The notes: generated by a model not told the origin, from the sequence alone. A stretch of 21,505 bases of DNA from Lachnospiraceae bacterium (GCA_009774375.1 VSNO01000071.1:1-21505), one strand, 5' to 3'; shown: positions 1-8,960, counted from the stretch's first letter. Numbers and translations are program-made.

Positions 1-27
1 ATCAAATGTGATAAAATATGGAAGAGC

Positions 28-61
28 AAAAAGCGGGCGGACGGTTTTTCTGCCCGTTTTT
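28..61 (+). terminator. possible rho-independent terminator upstream of mutS
   Basis: A 5-bp GC stem (CGGGC at 34-38 with GCCCG at 52-56) is flanked by an A run (28-32) and a T run (57-61) that can extend the stem past one bulged G. The 13-base loop is large. The T run after the stem fits an intrinsic terminator for a gene ending before the window. Not certain, because the GC stem is short. Confidence 0.42.
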
Positions 62-76
62 CGGTATGCTGAATGC

Positions 77-105
77 TGGACAGGATATAGAAGAGTCGAT
101 AAAAT
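77..105 (+). promoter_or_regulatory. possible sigma-A promoter for mutS
   Basis: TGGACA (77-82) and TAAAAT (100-105) are separated by 17 bases, which is the spacing of a housekeeping promoter with one mismatch in each box. Transcription would start near 112, giving a leader of only about 15 bases that begins at the mutS ribosome binding site (AGATGAGG, 112-119 region). The very short leader lowers confidence. Confidence 0.4.
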
Positions 106-126
106 ACAGAAAGATGAGGTTAATAT

Positions 127-2772
127 ATGGCTGGAATGACACCGATGATGCAGCAGTACGTGGAGACGAAGAAGCAGTATGGCGACTGCATTCTATTCTA
201 CAGACTCGGTGATTTTTATGAAATGTTTTTTGAGGATGCGAAGCTTGTGTCAAAGGAGCTGGAACTGACGCTGACGGGAAAGGACTGCGGTATGGAGGAG
301 CGCGCGCCCATGTGCGGCGTGCCTTATCACGCGGTGGACGGCTACCTGAACAGGCTGGTGTCAAAAGGCTACAAGGTCGCGATCTGCGAGCAGGTGGAGG
401 ATCCGAAGCTTGCCAAAGGACTGGTGAAACGGGAGGTGATCCGCATCGTCACACCCGGGACAAATCTGAATGTCCAGGCGCTCGAGGAATCCAAAAACAA
501 CTATATCATGTGTATCGCGCAGTTTCCGAACAAGATCGGTATCGCGGTGGCGGACGTGACCACAGGCGACTTTTACATGACAGAGGTAGAAGGGCTTGCG
601 AAGCTGACAGACGAGCTCTATAAATACATGCCGACGGAGATCATATGTAATGACGCACTCATGATGAGCGGAGTCGATGTTGATGACCTCAAAGACCGTC
701 TGAAGATCGCAGTCTATCCGCTGGAACCGTGGTACTTTGACGAGGACGGCTGCAGGAAATGCCTGATGGAGCATTTTAAGGTCAATACGCTCACGGGACT
801 CGGTCTGGAGGATTTTCCGTCCGGGCTGATCGCTTCCGGCGTGCTGATGCAGTATCTGCTGGAGACACAGAAGACAAAGCTTTCGCACATCACACATATT
901 ACCCCTTATCTGGCGAGCCGCTTCATGCTCCTTGACAGTTCCACGAGGCGCAATCTCGAGCTGACGGAAACCCTCCGTGAAAAACAGAAGCGCGGCTCTC
1001 TGCTGTGGGTGCTTGACAAGACAAAGACGGCGATGGGCGCCAGGCAGCTTCGGACAGATATCGAACAGCCGCTGGTCAGCATGGAGGACATCAACGACAG
1101 GCTGGACACGATCGAACAGCTCTGCCAAGATACCGTATCGCGGGACGAGATCAGGGAATATCTGAATCCGATCTACGACATGGAACGCCTGCTGGGGCGT
1201 GTGAGCTACAAATCCGCCAATCCGCGGGATCTGATCTCGTTTGCAAACTCCATGGAGATGCTTCCGCACATCAAGACCGTTCTCAAGGATTTTGACGCGA
1301 AGCTCTTAAAAGAGATCGACGATCAGATCGACGGGCTTGAGGATCTGTATGAATTGATCAGAAATGCGATCTGTGAGGAACCGCCGATCCTGATCCGCGA
1401 GGGCGGTATTATCAGGGAAGGTTTTAATGCGGATATCGACCATCTGAGAAAGGCAAAGACCGACGGGAAGAACTGGCTGGCGCAGCTCGAGGAGGAGGAC
1501 CGGGAGCGGACAGGCATCAAGAACCTTCGGATCAAATACAACAAAGTGTTCGGCTACTATTTTGAGGTGAGCAACTCCTACAGGAACCAGGTGCCCGACG
1601 ACTATGTGCGCAAGCAGACGCTCGTCAACGCGGAGCGCTACACGACGGCAAGGTTAAAGGAGCTCGAGGACACGATCTTAAACGCGGAGGACAAGCTCAA
1701 TATGCTGGAATACGACCTGTTCTGCAGGATCCGCGACGATATCGCGACACAGCTCGAGCGCATTCAGCGGACGGCAAAGGCGGTGGCGCGGCTTGACGTG
1801 TTTGCGGCGCTGTCTGTCGTCGCAGAGCAGAATCACTATGTCAGGCCGACGCTGAACGACAAGGGCGTGATCGACATCAGGGAGGGCAGACACCCTGTGG
1901 TGGAGAAGATGATCGACCATGATATGTTTGTGTCAAACGATACCTTTCTGGACAACAATAACCACTGTATCGCAGTGATCACGGGTCCGAACATGGCAGG
2001 TAAATCGACCTATATGCGCCAGTCCGCGCTGATCGTCCTGATGGCGCAGCTCGGAAGCTTTGTCCCAGCAAAGAGTGCGGATATCGGCATTGTGGACAGG
2101 ATCTTTACACGGGTGGGGGCGTCGGACGACCTCGCAAGCGGTCAGAGCACCTTTATGGTGGAGATGAACGAGGTTGCCAACATCCTGCGCAACGCCACGC
2201 CAAAGAGCCTGCTGGTGCTGGACGAGATCGGACGCGGCACTTCGACCTTTGACGGGCTTAGTATCGCGTGGGCCGTCATCGAACACATCAGCAACAAGAA
2301 GATCCTCGGCGCCAAGACGCTGTTCGCGACACATTACCACGAGCTGACAGAGCTTGAGGGCAAGATGAACAATGTCAACAACTACTGTATAGCGGTCAAG
2401 GAAAAAGGCGACGACATCATCTTTTTGAGAAAGATCATCAAGGGCGGCGCTGACAGGAGTTATGGAATCCAGGTTGCAAAGCTTGCGGGCGTGCCGGATA
2501 TGGTGATCGACCGTGCCAAGGAGATCGCGGAGCAGCTCAGCGACAATGACATCACGGCAAAGGTGCAGAGCATTCCGGTTGACACAAAGGGCGAAAAGAA
2601 GAAGCCAAAACACTACGACGATGTGGATCTGGGACAGATGTCGCTGTTTGATACGGTCAGGGACGAGGACATCGTGAACGAATTAAAAGAGATCGATATC
2701 TCCAACCTGACGCCGCTCGATGCGCTGAACACGCTGTACCGGCTGCAGAATAAGCTGAAGAACCGGTGGTGA
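127..2772 (+). CDS. mutS: DNA mismatch repair protein MutS
   Basis: MutS recognises mispaired and small looped bases and recruits MutL in an ATP-dependent way. The 881-residue product has the usual full length. The mismatch-binding Phe-x-Glu is visible as GDFYEMF (F30, E32). The ABC-type ATPase near the C-terminus has Walker A GPNMAGKST (620-628), Walker B LLVLDEIGRGTSTFDG (D699, E700) and the THYHELTEL segment. A textbook beta-clamp-binding motif QMSLFD lies at 837-842. The ATG at 127 is preceded by AGATGAGG at a suitable distance, and the mismatch motif falls at the expected distance from it, so I prefer this start. mutL follows after 61 bases, and the two are probably one transcript. No sign of truncation. 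Confidence 0.98.
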   Translation: MAGMTPMMQQYVETKKQYGDCILFYRLGDFYEMFFEDAKLVSKELELTLTGKDCGMEERAPMCGVPYHAVDGYLNRLVSKGYKVAICEQVEDPKLAKGLVKREVIRIVTPGTNLNVQALEESKNNYIMCIAQFPNKIGIAVADVTTGDFYMTEVEGLAKLTDELYKYMPTEIICNDALMMSGVDVDDLKDRLKIAVYPLEPWYFDEDGCRKCLMEHFKVNTLTGLGLEDFPSGLIASGVLMQYLLETQKTKLSHITHITPYLASRFMLLDSSTRRNLELTETLREKQKRGSLLWVLDKTKTAMGARQLRTDIEQPLVSMEDINDRLDTIEQLCQDTVSRDEIREYLNPIYDMERLLGRVSYKSANPRDLISFANSMEMLPHIKTVLKDFDAKLLKEIDDQIDGLEDLYELIRNAICEEPPILIREGGIIREGFNADIDHLRKAKTDGKNWLAQLEEEDRERTGIKNLRIKYNKVFGYYFEVSNSYRNQVPDDYVRKQTLVNAERYTTARLKELEDTILNAEDKLNMLEYDLFCRIRDDIATQLERIQRTAKAVARLDVFAALSVVAEQNHYVRPTLNDKGVIDIREGRHPVVEKMIDHDMFVSNDTFLDNNNHCIAVITGPNMAGKSTYMRQSALIVLMAQLGSFVPAKSADIGIVDRIFTRVGASDDLASGQSTFMVEMNEVANILRNATPKSLLVLDEIGRGTSTFDGLSIAWAVIEHISNKKILGAKTLFATHYHELTELEGKMNNVNNYCIAVKEKGDDIIFLRKIIKGGADRSYGIQVAKLAGVPDMVIDRAKEIAEQLSDNDITAKVQSIPVDTKGEKKKPKHYDDVDLGQMSLFDTVRDEDIVNELKEIDISNLTPLDALNTLYRLQNKLKNRW

Positions 2773-2833
2773 AAAGGATTTGCTGCCCAGAAAGTTTATT
2801 CAGGGAGTATACTCATAGAAAGGAAAGACAGAT

Positions 2834-4891
2834 ATGGCAGAGATACATGTGCTTGATGATGCTACAATTGACAAGATCGCAGCCGGCGAAGTGGTGGAGC
2901 GTCCCGCCAGCGTGGTCAAGGAGCTGGTGGAGAATGCCATGGATGCAGGTGCGCGGGCTGTCACCGTCGAGATCAGGGACGGCGGCATCGAGTTTATCCG
3001 TGTGACAGACGACGGTTCCGGCATCGAACAGGATCAGCTTCGCCATGCGTTCATGCGCCATGCGACGAGCAAGATCAGCTCTGTTGTGGATCTGATGAGC
3101 CTGCACAGCATGGGGTTTCGCGGGGAAGCGCTCTCAAGTATCGCGGCAGTGTCAAAGGTCGAGATCGTCACCAAGACGAAAAATGACATGACAGGGACGC
3201 GCCTGTGTATGGAGGGCGCGCATGAGACTGCCTTTGAGGAAGTCGGCGCGCCGGACGGAACGACCTTCATGGTGCGGAATCTGTTCTTCAACACGCCTGT
3301 GCGCCGCAAATTTCTCAAGACAGCGATGACAGAGGCGAGTTATGTCACAGATCTGCTGGAGCACATGGCGCTGTCAAGGCCCAATATTTCGTTTAAATAT
3401 GTGATCAATGGGCAGACGAAGTTCTACACAAACGGCGACGGCGATATGAAAGCGATCATCTACCGCATCTTTGGCAGGGATATCGCCAATGAGATGATGG
3501 AATTCCGGGCGGTCGACGGCGATATCGCGCTGGAAGGGTTCCTTGGCAGGCCGACGCTGAACCGTGCCAACAGGAATTTCGAGAATTATTTTGTCAATAA
3601 ACGGTATATCAAGAGTAAGATCATCTCCAAAGCGATCGAGGAAGGATACCAGTCTTACATGATGCAGCACAGATATCCGTTTTGTGTCGTACATATTACA
3701 GTGCCGCCGGAGAACGTTGATGTGAATGTCCACCCGACCAAGATGGAGGTGCGCTTTTCCAATCAGAACAGCATCTACAAACTGATCGCGGAGCATGTGG
3801 CGGATTTTCTGTCCCGGCAGGAGATGATCCCCAGCGCGACGCCCGGTCCGGACAAAAAGATCACCAAAAAGGATCAGAAAACAGAAAAAATAGAGGCGCC
3901 GGAGCCGTTTGAGAAGGAGCGCAGGGCACCGGTTCCCAATGTTTTAAGGGAGGACAGCGGCTACAGCAGTTCCCGCGGCAGCAGTTATGACCATGACGGC
4001 ATGACAGATCAGGGAAATAAAACAGGGGGACTTTCACCGGAGCAGGATAGATTTCCTGTCCGGGCGGAAAATAAAAATGATGACGGCGGCGACAGCTTTT
4101 TTGTGGATAACAGGGAAAAGACTGCGCACACGGATTCGATACAGGGGATCGGACTGACAAAGCAAAGCCATATCTCAGGAAAGATCCTGGGCGCTCCGCC
4201 CAAAGAGACGGACACAAAGACGCATGGCATCATCAAATCAAAGGATCAGATCATTGTCGAGAAACCAGAGCAGCTAAACTTCTTTGACGAGAAGATATTG
4301 ACGCGGGAGGCAAAGCAGGAGTACCGGATCATCGGACAGGTGTTTGATACCTATTGGATCATCGAATACCGCGACAAGATGCTGATGATTGACCAGCATG
4401 CTGCACATGAGAAAGTGAAGTATGAACAGATATTGAGCAAAGTGGAGAACAATGAAGTCTACACACAGGTGTTGACCCCGCCGGTCGTGATCAGCGTCAC
4501 GCCGAAGGAGGCGGCTCTGATCAGCAGCTATGAGCAGTATTTTAAGGAACTTGGCTTTGAGATTGAGGATTTTGGCATGAATGCGTTTGCTGTCAGGGGT
4601 GTTCCACTTGACCTGTTCGGTCATGATATTAAGAGCTTGTTTGAAGAGGTATTGACTCAGATGGTCGAGAGTCCGGTGCGCGGCGTGCCGCAGATCATAC
4701 GGGAAAAGATCGCTTCGATGGCGTGCAAGGCGGCTGTCAAGGGAAACAATCCGCTGACCTACAAGGAGGCGGACAAGCTGATCGAACAATTGCTGGAGCT
4801 TGACAATCCATACAACTGCCCGCACGGCAGACCGACGATCATCTCAATGTCGAAATACGAGGTTGAGAAAAAGTTTAAACGGATCGTATGA
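2834..4891 (+). CDS. mutL: DNA mismatch repair endonuclease MutL
   Basis: MutL couples mismatch recognition by MutS to strand removal. The N-terminal GHKL ATPase shows ELVENAMDAGA (E33, N34), DDGSGI (59-64) and GFRGEAL (94-100). A polar, low-complexity linker spans roughly residues 340-480. The C-terminal domain has the metal-binding nickase motif DQHA-x2-E-x4-E (D520 to E531), with ACKAAV (630-635) and CPHGRP (662-667), so this is an endonuclease-type MutL as in organisms without MutH. QVLTPP (545-550) sits where Bacillus MutL carries its beta-clamp-binding motif, but it is degenerate. Length is 685 residues. The ATG is preceded by AAAGGAAA about 9 bases upstream. The gene lies between mutS and an EcsC-family gene. 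Confidence 0.97.
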   Translation: MAEIHVLDDATIDKIAAGEVVERPASVVKELVENAMDAGARAVTVEIRDGGIEFIRVTDDGSGIEQDQLRHAFMRHATSKISSVVDLMSLHSMGFRGEALSSIAAVSKVEIVTKTKNDMTGTRLCMEGAHETAFEEVGAPDGTTFMVRNLFFNTPVRRKFLKTAMTEASYVTDLLEHMALSRPNISFKYVINGQTKFYTNGDGDMKAIIYRIFGRDIANEMMEFRAVDGDIALEGFLGRPTLNRANRNFENYFVNKRYIKSKIISKAIEEGYQSYMMQHRYPFCVVHITVPPENVDVNVHPTKMEVRFSNQNSIYKLIAEHVADFLSRQEMIPSATPGPDKKITKKDQKTEKIEAPEPFEKERRAPVPNVLREDSGYSSSRGSSYDHDGMTDQGNKTGGLSPEQDRFPVRAENKNDDGGDSFFVDNREKTAHTDSIQGIGLTKQSHISGKILGAPPKETDTKTHGIIKSKDQIIVEKPEQLNFFDEKILTREAKQEYRIIGQVFDTYWIIEYRDKMLMIDQHAAHEKVKYEQILSKVENNEVYTQVLTPPVVISVTPKEAALISSYEQYFKELGFEIEDFGMNAFAVRGVPLDLFGHDIKSLFEEVLTQMVESPVRGVPQIIREKIASMACKAAVKGNNPLTYKEADKLIEQLLELDNPYNCPHGRPTIISMSKYEVEKKFKRIV

Positions 4892-4924
4892 GAAATTCAA
4901 TACACAAAAAACAGGAAAGCGTGG

Positions 4925-5740
4925 TTGACAATGAACAACAAAATTCTGAACAAAAAATCTCCGATCGAAAAAGAATTAGATCACATTGCCCGCAGGGAGG
5001 CCAGACTCACAAAGCAGGCACAGCAGTACCAGACTGCCAGATGGAAGGAAAATCTGGAGCAGAAGATCCCGCCGAGAGTACACACGAATCTCCAGACTGC
5101 TTTTTGCAAGGCGTTTGAGTTGATCTTTGAAAAAGGGACGGGCCTGATCGAAAAGACATACTCACGCAGCGAGATGGAGTTGGATTTTCAGGTGCACGAT
5201 TATGCAGTCGGACTAAAAGGCGGCAAAAAAGAACTCCGTGGGCTGAAAACAGATATCCGGCGCGGAAATCTTGTCAACATGGCTGTCAGCGCAGTGGAAG
5301 GTGTCGGGCTGGGAGCGCTCGGCATCGGCCTGCCGGACATTGCGCTGTTCCTGTCCGTGATCCTCAAGGGGACATACGAGACAGCGGTTCGATACGGATT
5401 TTCTTACGATACGCCGCGGGAAAAACTGTTTATCCTGAAAATGCTGGAAGCGTCGATGGCAAGAGGCGAACAGTGGGCCGCATGTAACGCGGAGGTTGAC
5501 AGTTTTTTTGTCCCGGACGGCATATGGATGGAAACGAAGTTCCAGGAACAGGTCAGAAAGACGGCAGATGCGTTTGCACTGGATATGCTCCTTGCCAAAT
5601 TTGTGCAGGGAATCCCTGTCGCGGGAATCCTCGGCGGCATCAGCAATCCAATTTATTACAGACGGATCCTGGATTATGTGCAGTTGAAATATCAGAAACG
5701 TTATCTGCTGCAAAAAATAAATGAAAAAAGAAATCCATAA
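4925..5740 (+). CDS. EcsC-family protein
   Basis: This 271-residue protein resembles the EcsC family (PF12787), named after the third gene of the Bacillus ecs locus; its biochemical role is not known to me. What supports the call is the glycine-rich central segment VEGVGLGALGIGLPDIALF (about residues 119-137), followed by a 'YGFSYDTPREKLFILKML' stretch, both characteristic of the family. The hydrophobic glycine-rich part may associate with membrane, but there is no clean signal peptide. The start is uncertain: TTG at 4925 is 6 bases after AGGAAA (4913-4918), while ATG at 4931 in the same frame is 12 bases away. The gene sits 33 bases after mutL and 12 bases before miaA, so it is probably in the same transcript, but this position does not by itself reveal its job. 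Confidence 0.75.
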   Translation: MTMNNKILNKKSPIEKELDHIARREARLTKQAQQYQTARWKENLEQKIPPRVHTNLQTAFCKAFELIFEKGTGLIEKTYSRSEMELDFQVHDYAVGLKGGKKELRGLKTDIRRGNLVNMAVSAVEGVGLGALGIGLPDIALFLSVILKGTYETAVRYGFSYDTPREKLFILKMLEASMARGEQWAACNAEVDSFFVPDGIWMETKFQEQVRKTADAFALDMLLAKFVQGIPVAGILGGISNPIYYRRILDYVQLKYQKRYLLQKINEKRNP

Positions 5741-5752
5741 ACAGGGGCAGAC

Positions 5753-6694
5753 ATGAGCAATCCATTGATCATACTGACCGGTCCGACAGCGGCCGGCAAG
5801 ACAAAACTATCCATAGCGCTCGCGAAGGCAATAAACGGCGAGATCATCTCCGCGGATTCCATGCAGGTCTATAAGCACATGGACATCGGTTCGGCAAAGA
5901 TACGGCCGGAGGAGATGCAGGGCATCCGGCATTATCTGGTGGATATCCTGGAGCCGACAGCGGATTTTAACATTGTTCAGTTCCAGAAGTATGCAAAGCA
6001 GGCGGTCGCGGAGATCTATCAGCATGGGAAAGTCCCGATCATCGTGGGCGGAACTGGTTTTTATATCCAGTCAGTGCTCTATGATATTGATTTTCAGGAG
6101 AGCGCGGAGGACACGGCGCTCCGAGCGGAACTGGAACAGCTCGCACAGGACAAGGGCGCGGAATACCTTCACACTGTTCTGAGGGAATGTGATCCCGGGG
6201 CGGCGCAGGAGATCCATGCAAACAACATAAAACGGGTGATCCGCGCGATCGAATTTTACCGGCAGACAGGCAGACGGATCTCGGAGCATAACGCGGCGGA
6301 GCGCGAAAAGAGATCCGCGTATGATTCCCGCTATTTTGTCCTGTCAGATAAGCGGGAAATATTATATGAGAATATTGACCGCCGTGTGGACAGGATGATC
6401 GGGGAAGGGCTTGTCGATGAAGTGAGACAGCTGATGGAGCTGGGCTGTAAGCGGGATTCGACTGCCATGCAGGGGCTTGGATACAAGGAGATCCTCTCGT
6501 ATCTTGCGGGGGAGATCACGCTGGAGGAGGCGGTCTATATCATCAAGCGCGATACGCGCCATTTCGCCAAGCGCCAGCTCACATGGTTCCGGCGGGAGCG
6601 GGACGTCATCTGGATCGAGAAGGATAAATTTGCATACGATGACGAAATAATGTTAAACTATATGAAAAAGGTGAGCGCCGAGGTGCTCGCCTGA
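5753..6694 (+). CDS. miaA: tRNA dimethylallyltransferase MiaA
   Basis: MiaA transfers a dimethylallyl group from dimethylallyl pyrophosphate to N6 of A37 in tRNAs that read codons starting with U, which stabilises codon-anticodon pairing. The 313-residue product has the P-loop GPTAAGKT (10-17), the SADSMQVYKHMDIGSAK segment, GGTGFYIQ, RAIEFYRQTG, and the C-terminal KRDTRHFAKRQLTWFR region that contacts tRNA. All are diagnostic and correctly ordered. The ATG follows AGGGGCAG with a short spacer. It lies 12 bases after the EcsC-family gene. The mutS-mutL-miaA order is widespread in bacteria. Confidence 0.97.
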   Translation: MSNPLIILTGPTAAGKTKLSIALAKAINGEIISADSMQVYKHMDIGSAKIRPEEMQGIRHYLVDILEPTADFNIVQFQKYAKQAVAEIYQHGKVPIIVGGTGFYIQSVLYDIDFQESAEDTALRAELEQLAQDKGAEYLHTVLRECDPGAAQEIHANNIKRVIRAIEFYRQTGRRISEHNAAEREKRSAYDSRYFVLSDKREILYENIDRRVDRMIGEGLVDEVRQLMELGCKRDSTAMQGLGYKEILSYLAGEITLEEAVYIIKRDTRHFAKRQLTWFRRERDVIWIEKDKFAYDDEIMLNYMKKVSAEVLA

Positions 6695-6698
6695 CAAG

Positions 6699-6727
6699 AC
6701 ACATGAAAAATCAAGAACACATGAAAA
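6699..6727 (+). repeat. two direct copies of ACACATGAAAA
   Basis: ACACATGAAAA occurs at 6699-6709 and again at 6717-6727, 18 bases apart, immediately before the 14-bp tandem array. The two copies are identical. Probably part of the same slippage-prone intergenic tract. Confidence 0.6.
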
Positions 6728-6824
6728 GTACTCAAAATAAAGTACTCGAAATAAGGTACTCAAAATAAGGTACTCGAAATAAGGTACTTGAATAAGAACA
6801 CAACATAAGCGACTCGAAATAAAG
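6728..6824 (+). repeat. 14-bp tandem repeat array upstream of the PF06838 gene
   Basis: Units starting at 6728, 6742, 6756 and 6770 are each 14 bases with consensus GTACTCRAAATAAG. The fifth, from 6784, is a 13-base variant (GTACTTGAATAAG). A degenerate spacer unit (6797-6810) and a diverged copy GACTCGAAATAAAG (6811-6824) follow, and the last runs straight into the ribosome binding site of the next gene. The purine at position 7 alternates A, G, A, G in the first four units, which suggests a 28-bp higher-order duplication. The period is not a multiple of three, so the array is not coding. There are no unique spacers between the units. Confidence 0.85.
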
Positions 6825-6834
6825 GAAGGAAACT

Positions 6835-8142
6835 ATGATGAAAATGACAAATGAGGAGAACCCGTCTGCCCTTGGCATGTACAGGGAACTGGGCATCTCG
6901 GACAGCGTGTACCGTTTCAGCAGAGAGATCCTGGACAGTCTGAAACCGCGTTTTGACGAGATCGACCGGAACGCAGAGTACAACCAGCTGAAGGTGCTCA
7001 AGGCGATGCAGGACAACAAAGTCAGCGAGGCGTGCCTGCTAGGTACGACAGGATATGGATACAATGATATCGGCAGAGAAGCGCTCGAGGCGGTGTACGC
7101 GTCGATCTTCCACACAGAGGATGCGCTTGTCAGACCCCAGATCACATGCGGCACACACGCGCTGGCGCTGGCGCTCATGAGCAATCTGCGTCCAGGCGAC
7201 GAGCTTCTCTCGCCGGTGGGAAAACCGTATGATACGCTTGAGGAAGTGATCGGGATCCGTCCGTCAAAAGGTTCGCTCGCGGAGTACGGCATCACCTACA
7301 GACAGGTGGATCTGCTCGCGGACGGCAGCTTTGACTATGACCGTATCCGCAAAGCGCTGAATGAAAAGACAAAGCTTGTCACGATCCAGCGCTCCAAGGG
7401 ATATCAGACAAGGCCGACGCTCTCTGTAAAAAAGATCGGAGAGCTGATCGCATTCATCAAAGAGATCAAGCCGGACGTCATCTGTATGGTGGATAACTGT
7501 TATGGAGAGTTCGTGGAACGCACCGAGCCCACCGACGCGGGGGCGGACATGGTCGTCGGTTCGCTGATCAAGAACCCCGGAGGCGGGCTTGCGCCGATCG
7601 GCGGCTATATCGCCGGGAAAAAAGAGTGCGTCGAGAATGCGGCGTACAGGCTTACTTCCCCCGGACTTGGCAAGGAGGTGGGGGCGTCGCTTGGCATATT
7701 AAGAGACTTTTACCATGGTCTGTTCCTTGCCCCGACCGTGACAGCCGGCGCGCTGAAAGGCGCCGTCTTCGCGGCAAATATCTACGAGAAGCTCGGTTTT
7801 AAGGTCGTCCCCGACAGTGTGGAATCAAGGCATGATATCATACAGGCGGTCGAGTTTGGATCGGCGGAGGGTGTGATCGCGTTCTGCAAGGGCATACAGG
7901 CGGCAGCGCCGGTTGACAGCTTCGTGACGCCGGAGCCGTGGGATATGCCGGGATACGACAGCCCGGTCATCATGGCGGCGGGGGCGTTCGTGTCCGGCTC
8001 CTCGATCGAGCTGAGTGCGGACGGTCCGATCAAACTGCCGTATGCCGTGTATTTTCAGGGCGGACTTACTTTTGAACACGTGCAGTTTGGCATCATGAAG
8101 ACACTCCAGAGCGTGGTCGATGCAGGCATCGTACAGATTTGA
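6835..8142 (+). CDS. PF06838-family PLP-dependent protein ('aluminium resistance' / methionine gamma-lyase-like)
   Basis: This 435-residue protein belongs to the family annotated variously as aluminium resistance protein or methionine gamma-lyase family (PF06838), a fold-type I PLP enzyme group whose in vivo substrate is not well established. Residues around GTTGYGYNDIGREALE and RPQITCGTHALALAL (near 60-110) match the N-terminal cofactor region. VDNCYGEFVE supplies the PLP-binding Asp, and SLIKNPGGGLAPIGGY contains the likely Schiff-base lysine K246. The ATG at 6835 follows a strong AAAGGAAGG. ATG at 6838 is an equally spaced alternative three bases later. It is separated from miaA by the repeat tract and from radC by an AT-rich gap, so it may be expressed on its own. 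Metal resistance should be regarded as only a historical label. Confidence 0.88.
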   Translation: MMKMTNEENPSALGMYRELGISDSVYRFSREILDSLKPRFDEIDRNAEYNQLKVLKAMQDNKVSEACLLGTTGYGYNDIGREALEAVYASIFHTEDALVRPQITCGTHALALALMSNLRPGDELLSPVGKPYDTLEEVIGIRPSKGSLAEYGITYRQVDLLADGSFDYDRIRKALNEKTKLVTIQRSKGYQTRPTLSVKKIGELIAFIKEIKPDVICMVDNCYGEFVERTEPTDAGADMVVGSLIKNPGGGLAPIGGYIAGKKECVENAAYRLTSPGLGKEVGASLGILRDFYHGLFLAPTVTAGALKGAVFAANIYEKLGFKVVPDSVESRHDIIQAVEFGSAEGVIAFCKGIQAAAPVDSFVTPEPWDMPGYDSPVIMAAGAFVSGSSIELSADGPIKLPYAVYFQGGLTFEHVQFGIMKTLQSVVDAGIVQI

Positions 8143-8212
8143 AAAAAGTATAAATATTTTGATAAATTTTTCCAAAACAGGAAATATGTCGAAAAAAAAC
8201 TAATCTTTTTTA

Positions 8213-8247
8213 TGTACAGACTTGACTTAGTGTGGTAAGATAACTTA
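8213..8247 (+). promoter_or_regulatory. possible promoter for the radC-mre-min operon
   Basis: The 128-base gap 8143-8270 is strongly AT-rich and holds two overlapping candidates. TGTACA (8213-8218), 17 bases, TAAGAT (8236-8241) has an extended TGG just before the -10. TTGACT (8222-8227), 16 bases, CTTAAT (8244-8249) is the alternative. Both are imperfect matches. I favour a promoter here because no other promoter-like gap occurs before rodA ends at 17230. Confidence 0.45.
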
Positions 8248-8270
8248 ATGGAGAGCAAGGCGTACAATAC

Positions 8271-8960
8271 ATGAGCCTTTTTAAAGAATTATATGCAAAG
8301 GATGAGCTGCCTTATGACAAATTTATGAGGCTTGGGCCGGAGAGTCTTTCGGATGCCGAGCTTCTTGCTATCATGCTCAGAACCGGGACGAAGGAGAAGA
8401 CGCCCATCGAGCTTGGACGGGATGTCCTGAGGATGGCAGGCAAAGGAATGGGGTTGTTGGGACTGTATCACTTTAACATCAGGGATCTGATGCAGATACC
8501 CGGGATCGGGGAGGTCAAAGCGGTTCAGCTGCTCTGCATTGCCGAGATCGCAAAGCGGACGTCGAACATGCAGGCGAAACCGGATCTGACCTTTGACAAG
8601 CCGGAGACAGTGGCCGCCTACTATATGGAGAAGATGCGCCACAGGGACACTGAGCAGCTTCTGCTGGTACTCCTGGATGCCAGACGGCATATCGTGCAGG
8701 AGTCTGTATTGTCAACAGGCACCTTCAACATGACACTGATCTCACCGAGAGACATTTGCATTCAGGCGATGCGCAACGAGGCGTCCTATATTGTAATCCT
8801 GCACAACCACCCAAGCGGCGATCCGACACCCAGCAGACAGGATGTGCTGGTGACACAGAAGATAAAGGAAGTATCCGATTTAGTTGAAATTCCGTTGCTG
8901 GATCATATCATCATTGGGGACAACAGATATACCAGTTTTATACAAAAAGGACTTTTATGA
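8271..8960 (+). CDS. radC: RadC / JAB1-MPN domain protein
   Basis: The 229-residue protein has the UPF0758 (RadC) layout: an N-terminal helix-hairpin-helix region (LMQIPGIGEVKAVQLL, about 73-88) and a C-terminal JAMM metalloprotease-like domain with HNHPSGDPTPSRQD (H178, H180, S188, D191). The original assignment to DNA repair in E. coli was later withdrawn, and the true role remains unclear. Placement directly before mreB is conserved in many bacteria, and mreB starts 19 bases after the radC stop. The ATG at 8271 is preceded by GCAAGG about 10 bases upstream. All metal ligands are present, so the fold should be intact. Confidence 0.95.
   Translation: MSLFKELYAKDELPYDKFMRLGPESLSDAELLAIMLRTGTKEKTPIELGRDVLRMAGKGMGLLGLYHFNIRDLMQIPGIGEVKAVQLLCIAEIAKRTSNMQAKPDLTFDKPETVAAYYMEKMRHRDTEQLLLVLLDARRHIVQESVLSTGTFNMTLISPRDICIQAMRNEASYIVILHNHPSGDPTPSRQDVLVTQKIKEVSDLVEIPLLDHIIIGDNRYTSFIQKGLL

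Noticed and set aside
361..1269. 302-codon open frame on the minus strand inside mutS
   Set aside because: It is fully antisense to mutS, whose motifs are unambiguous, and its translation shows no recognisable motif. The same applies to the minus-strand frame at 1933-2613 and those inside mutL, the HlyD-like gene (19689-20318) and the YggS gene (20857-21318).
6703..6768. Small open frame of 21 codons (ATG at 6703) running through the first tandem repeats
   Set aside because: No ribosome binding site precedes it, and the 14-bp repeat period shifts reading frame from unit to unit, so a selected peptide is unlikely.
6728..6824. CRISPR-like array
   Set aside because: The 14-base units are contiguous without unique spacers and are too short; no cas genes are present.
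8143..8212. Possible terminator after the PF06838 gene
   Set aside because: The tract is AT-rich with A and T runs, but I find no GC-containing stem before a T run.
8248..8274. Eight-codon leader frame (ATG at 8248) whose stop overlaps the radC ATG
   Set aside because: The overlap geometry is attractive for coupling, but no ribosome binding site lies before 8248 and the codons do not suggest an attenuator peptide.
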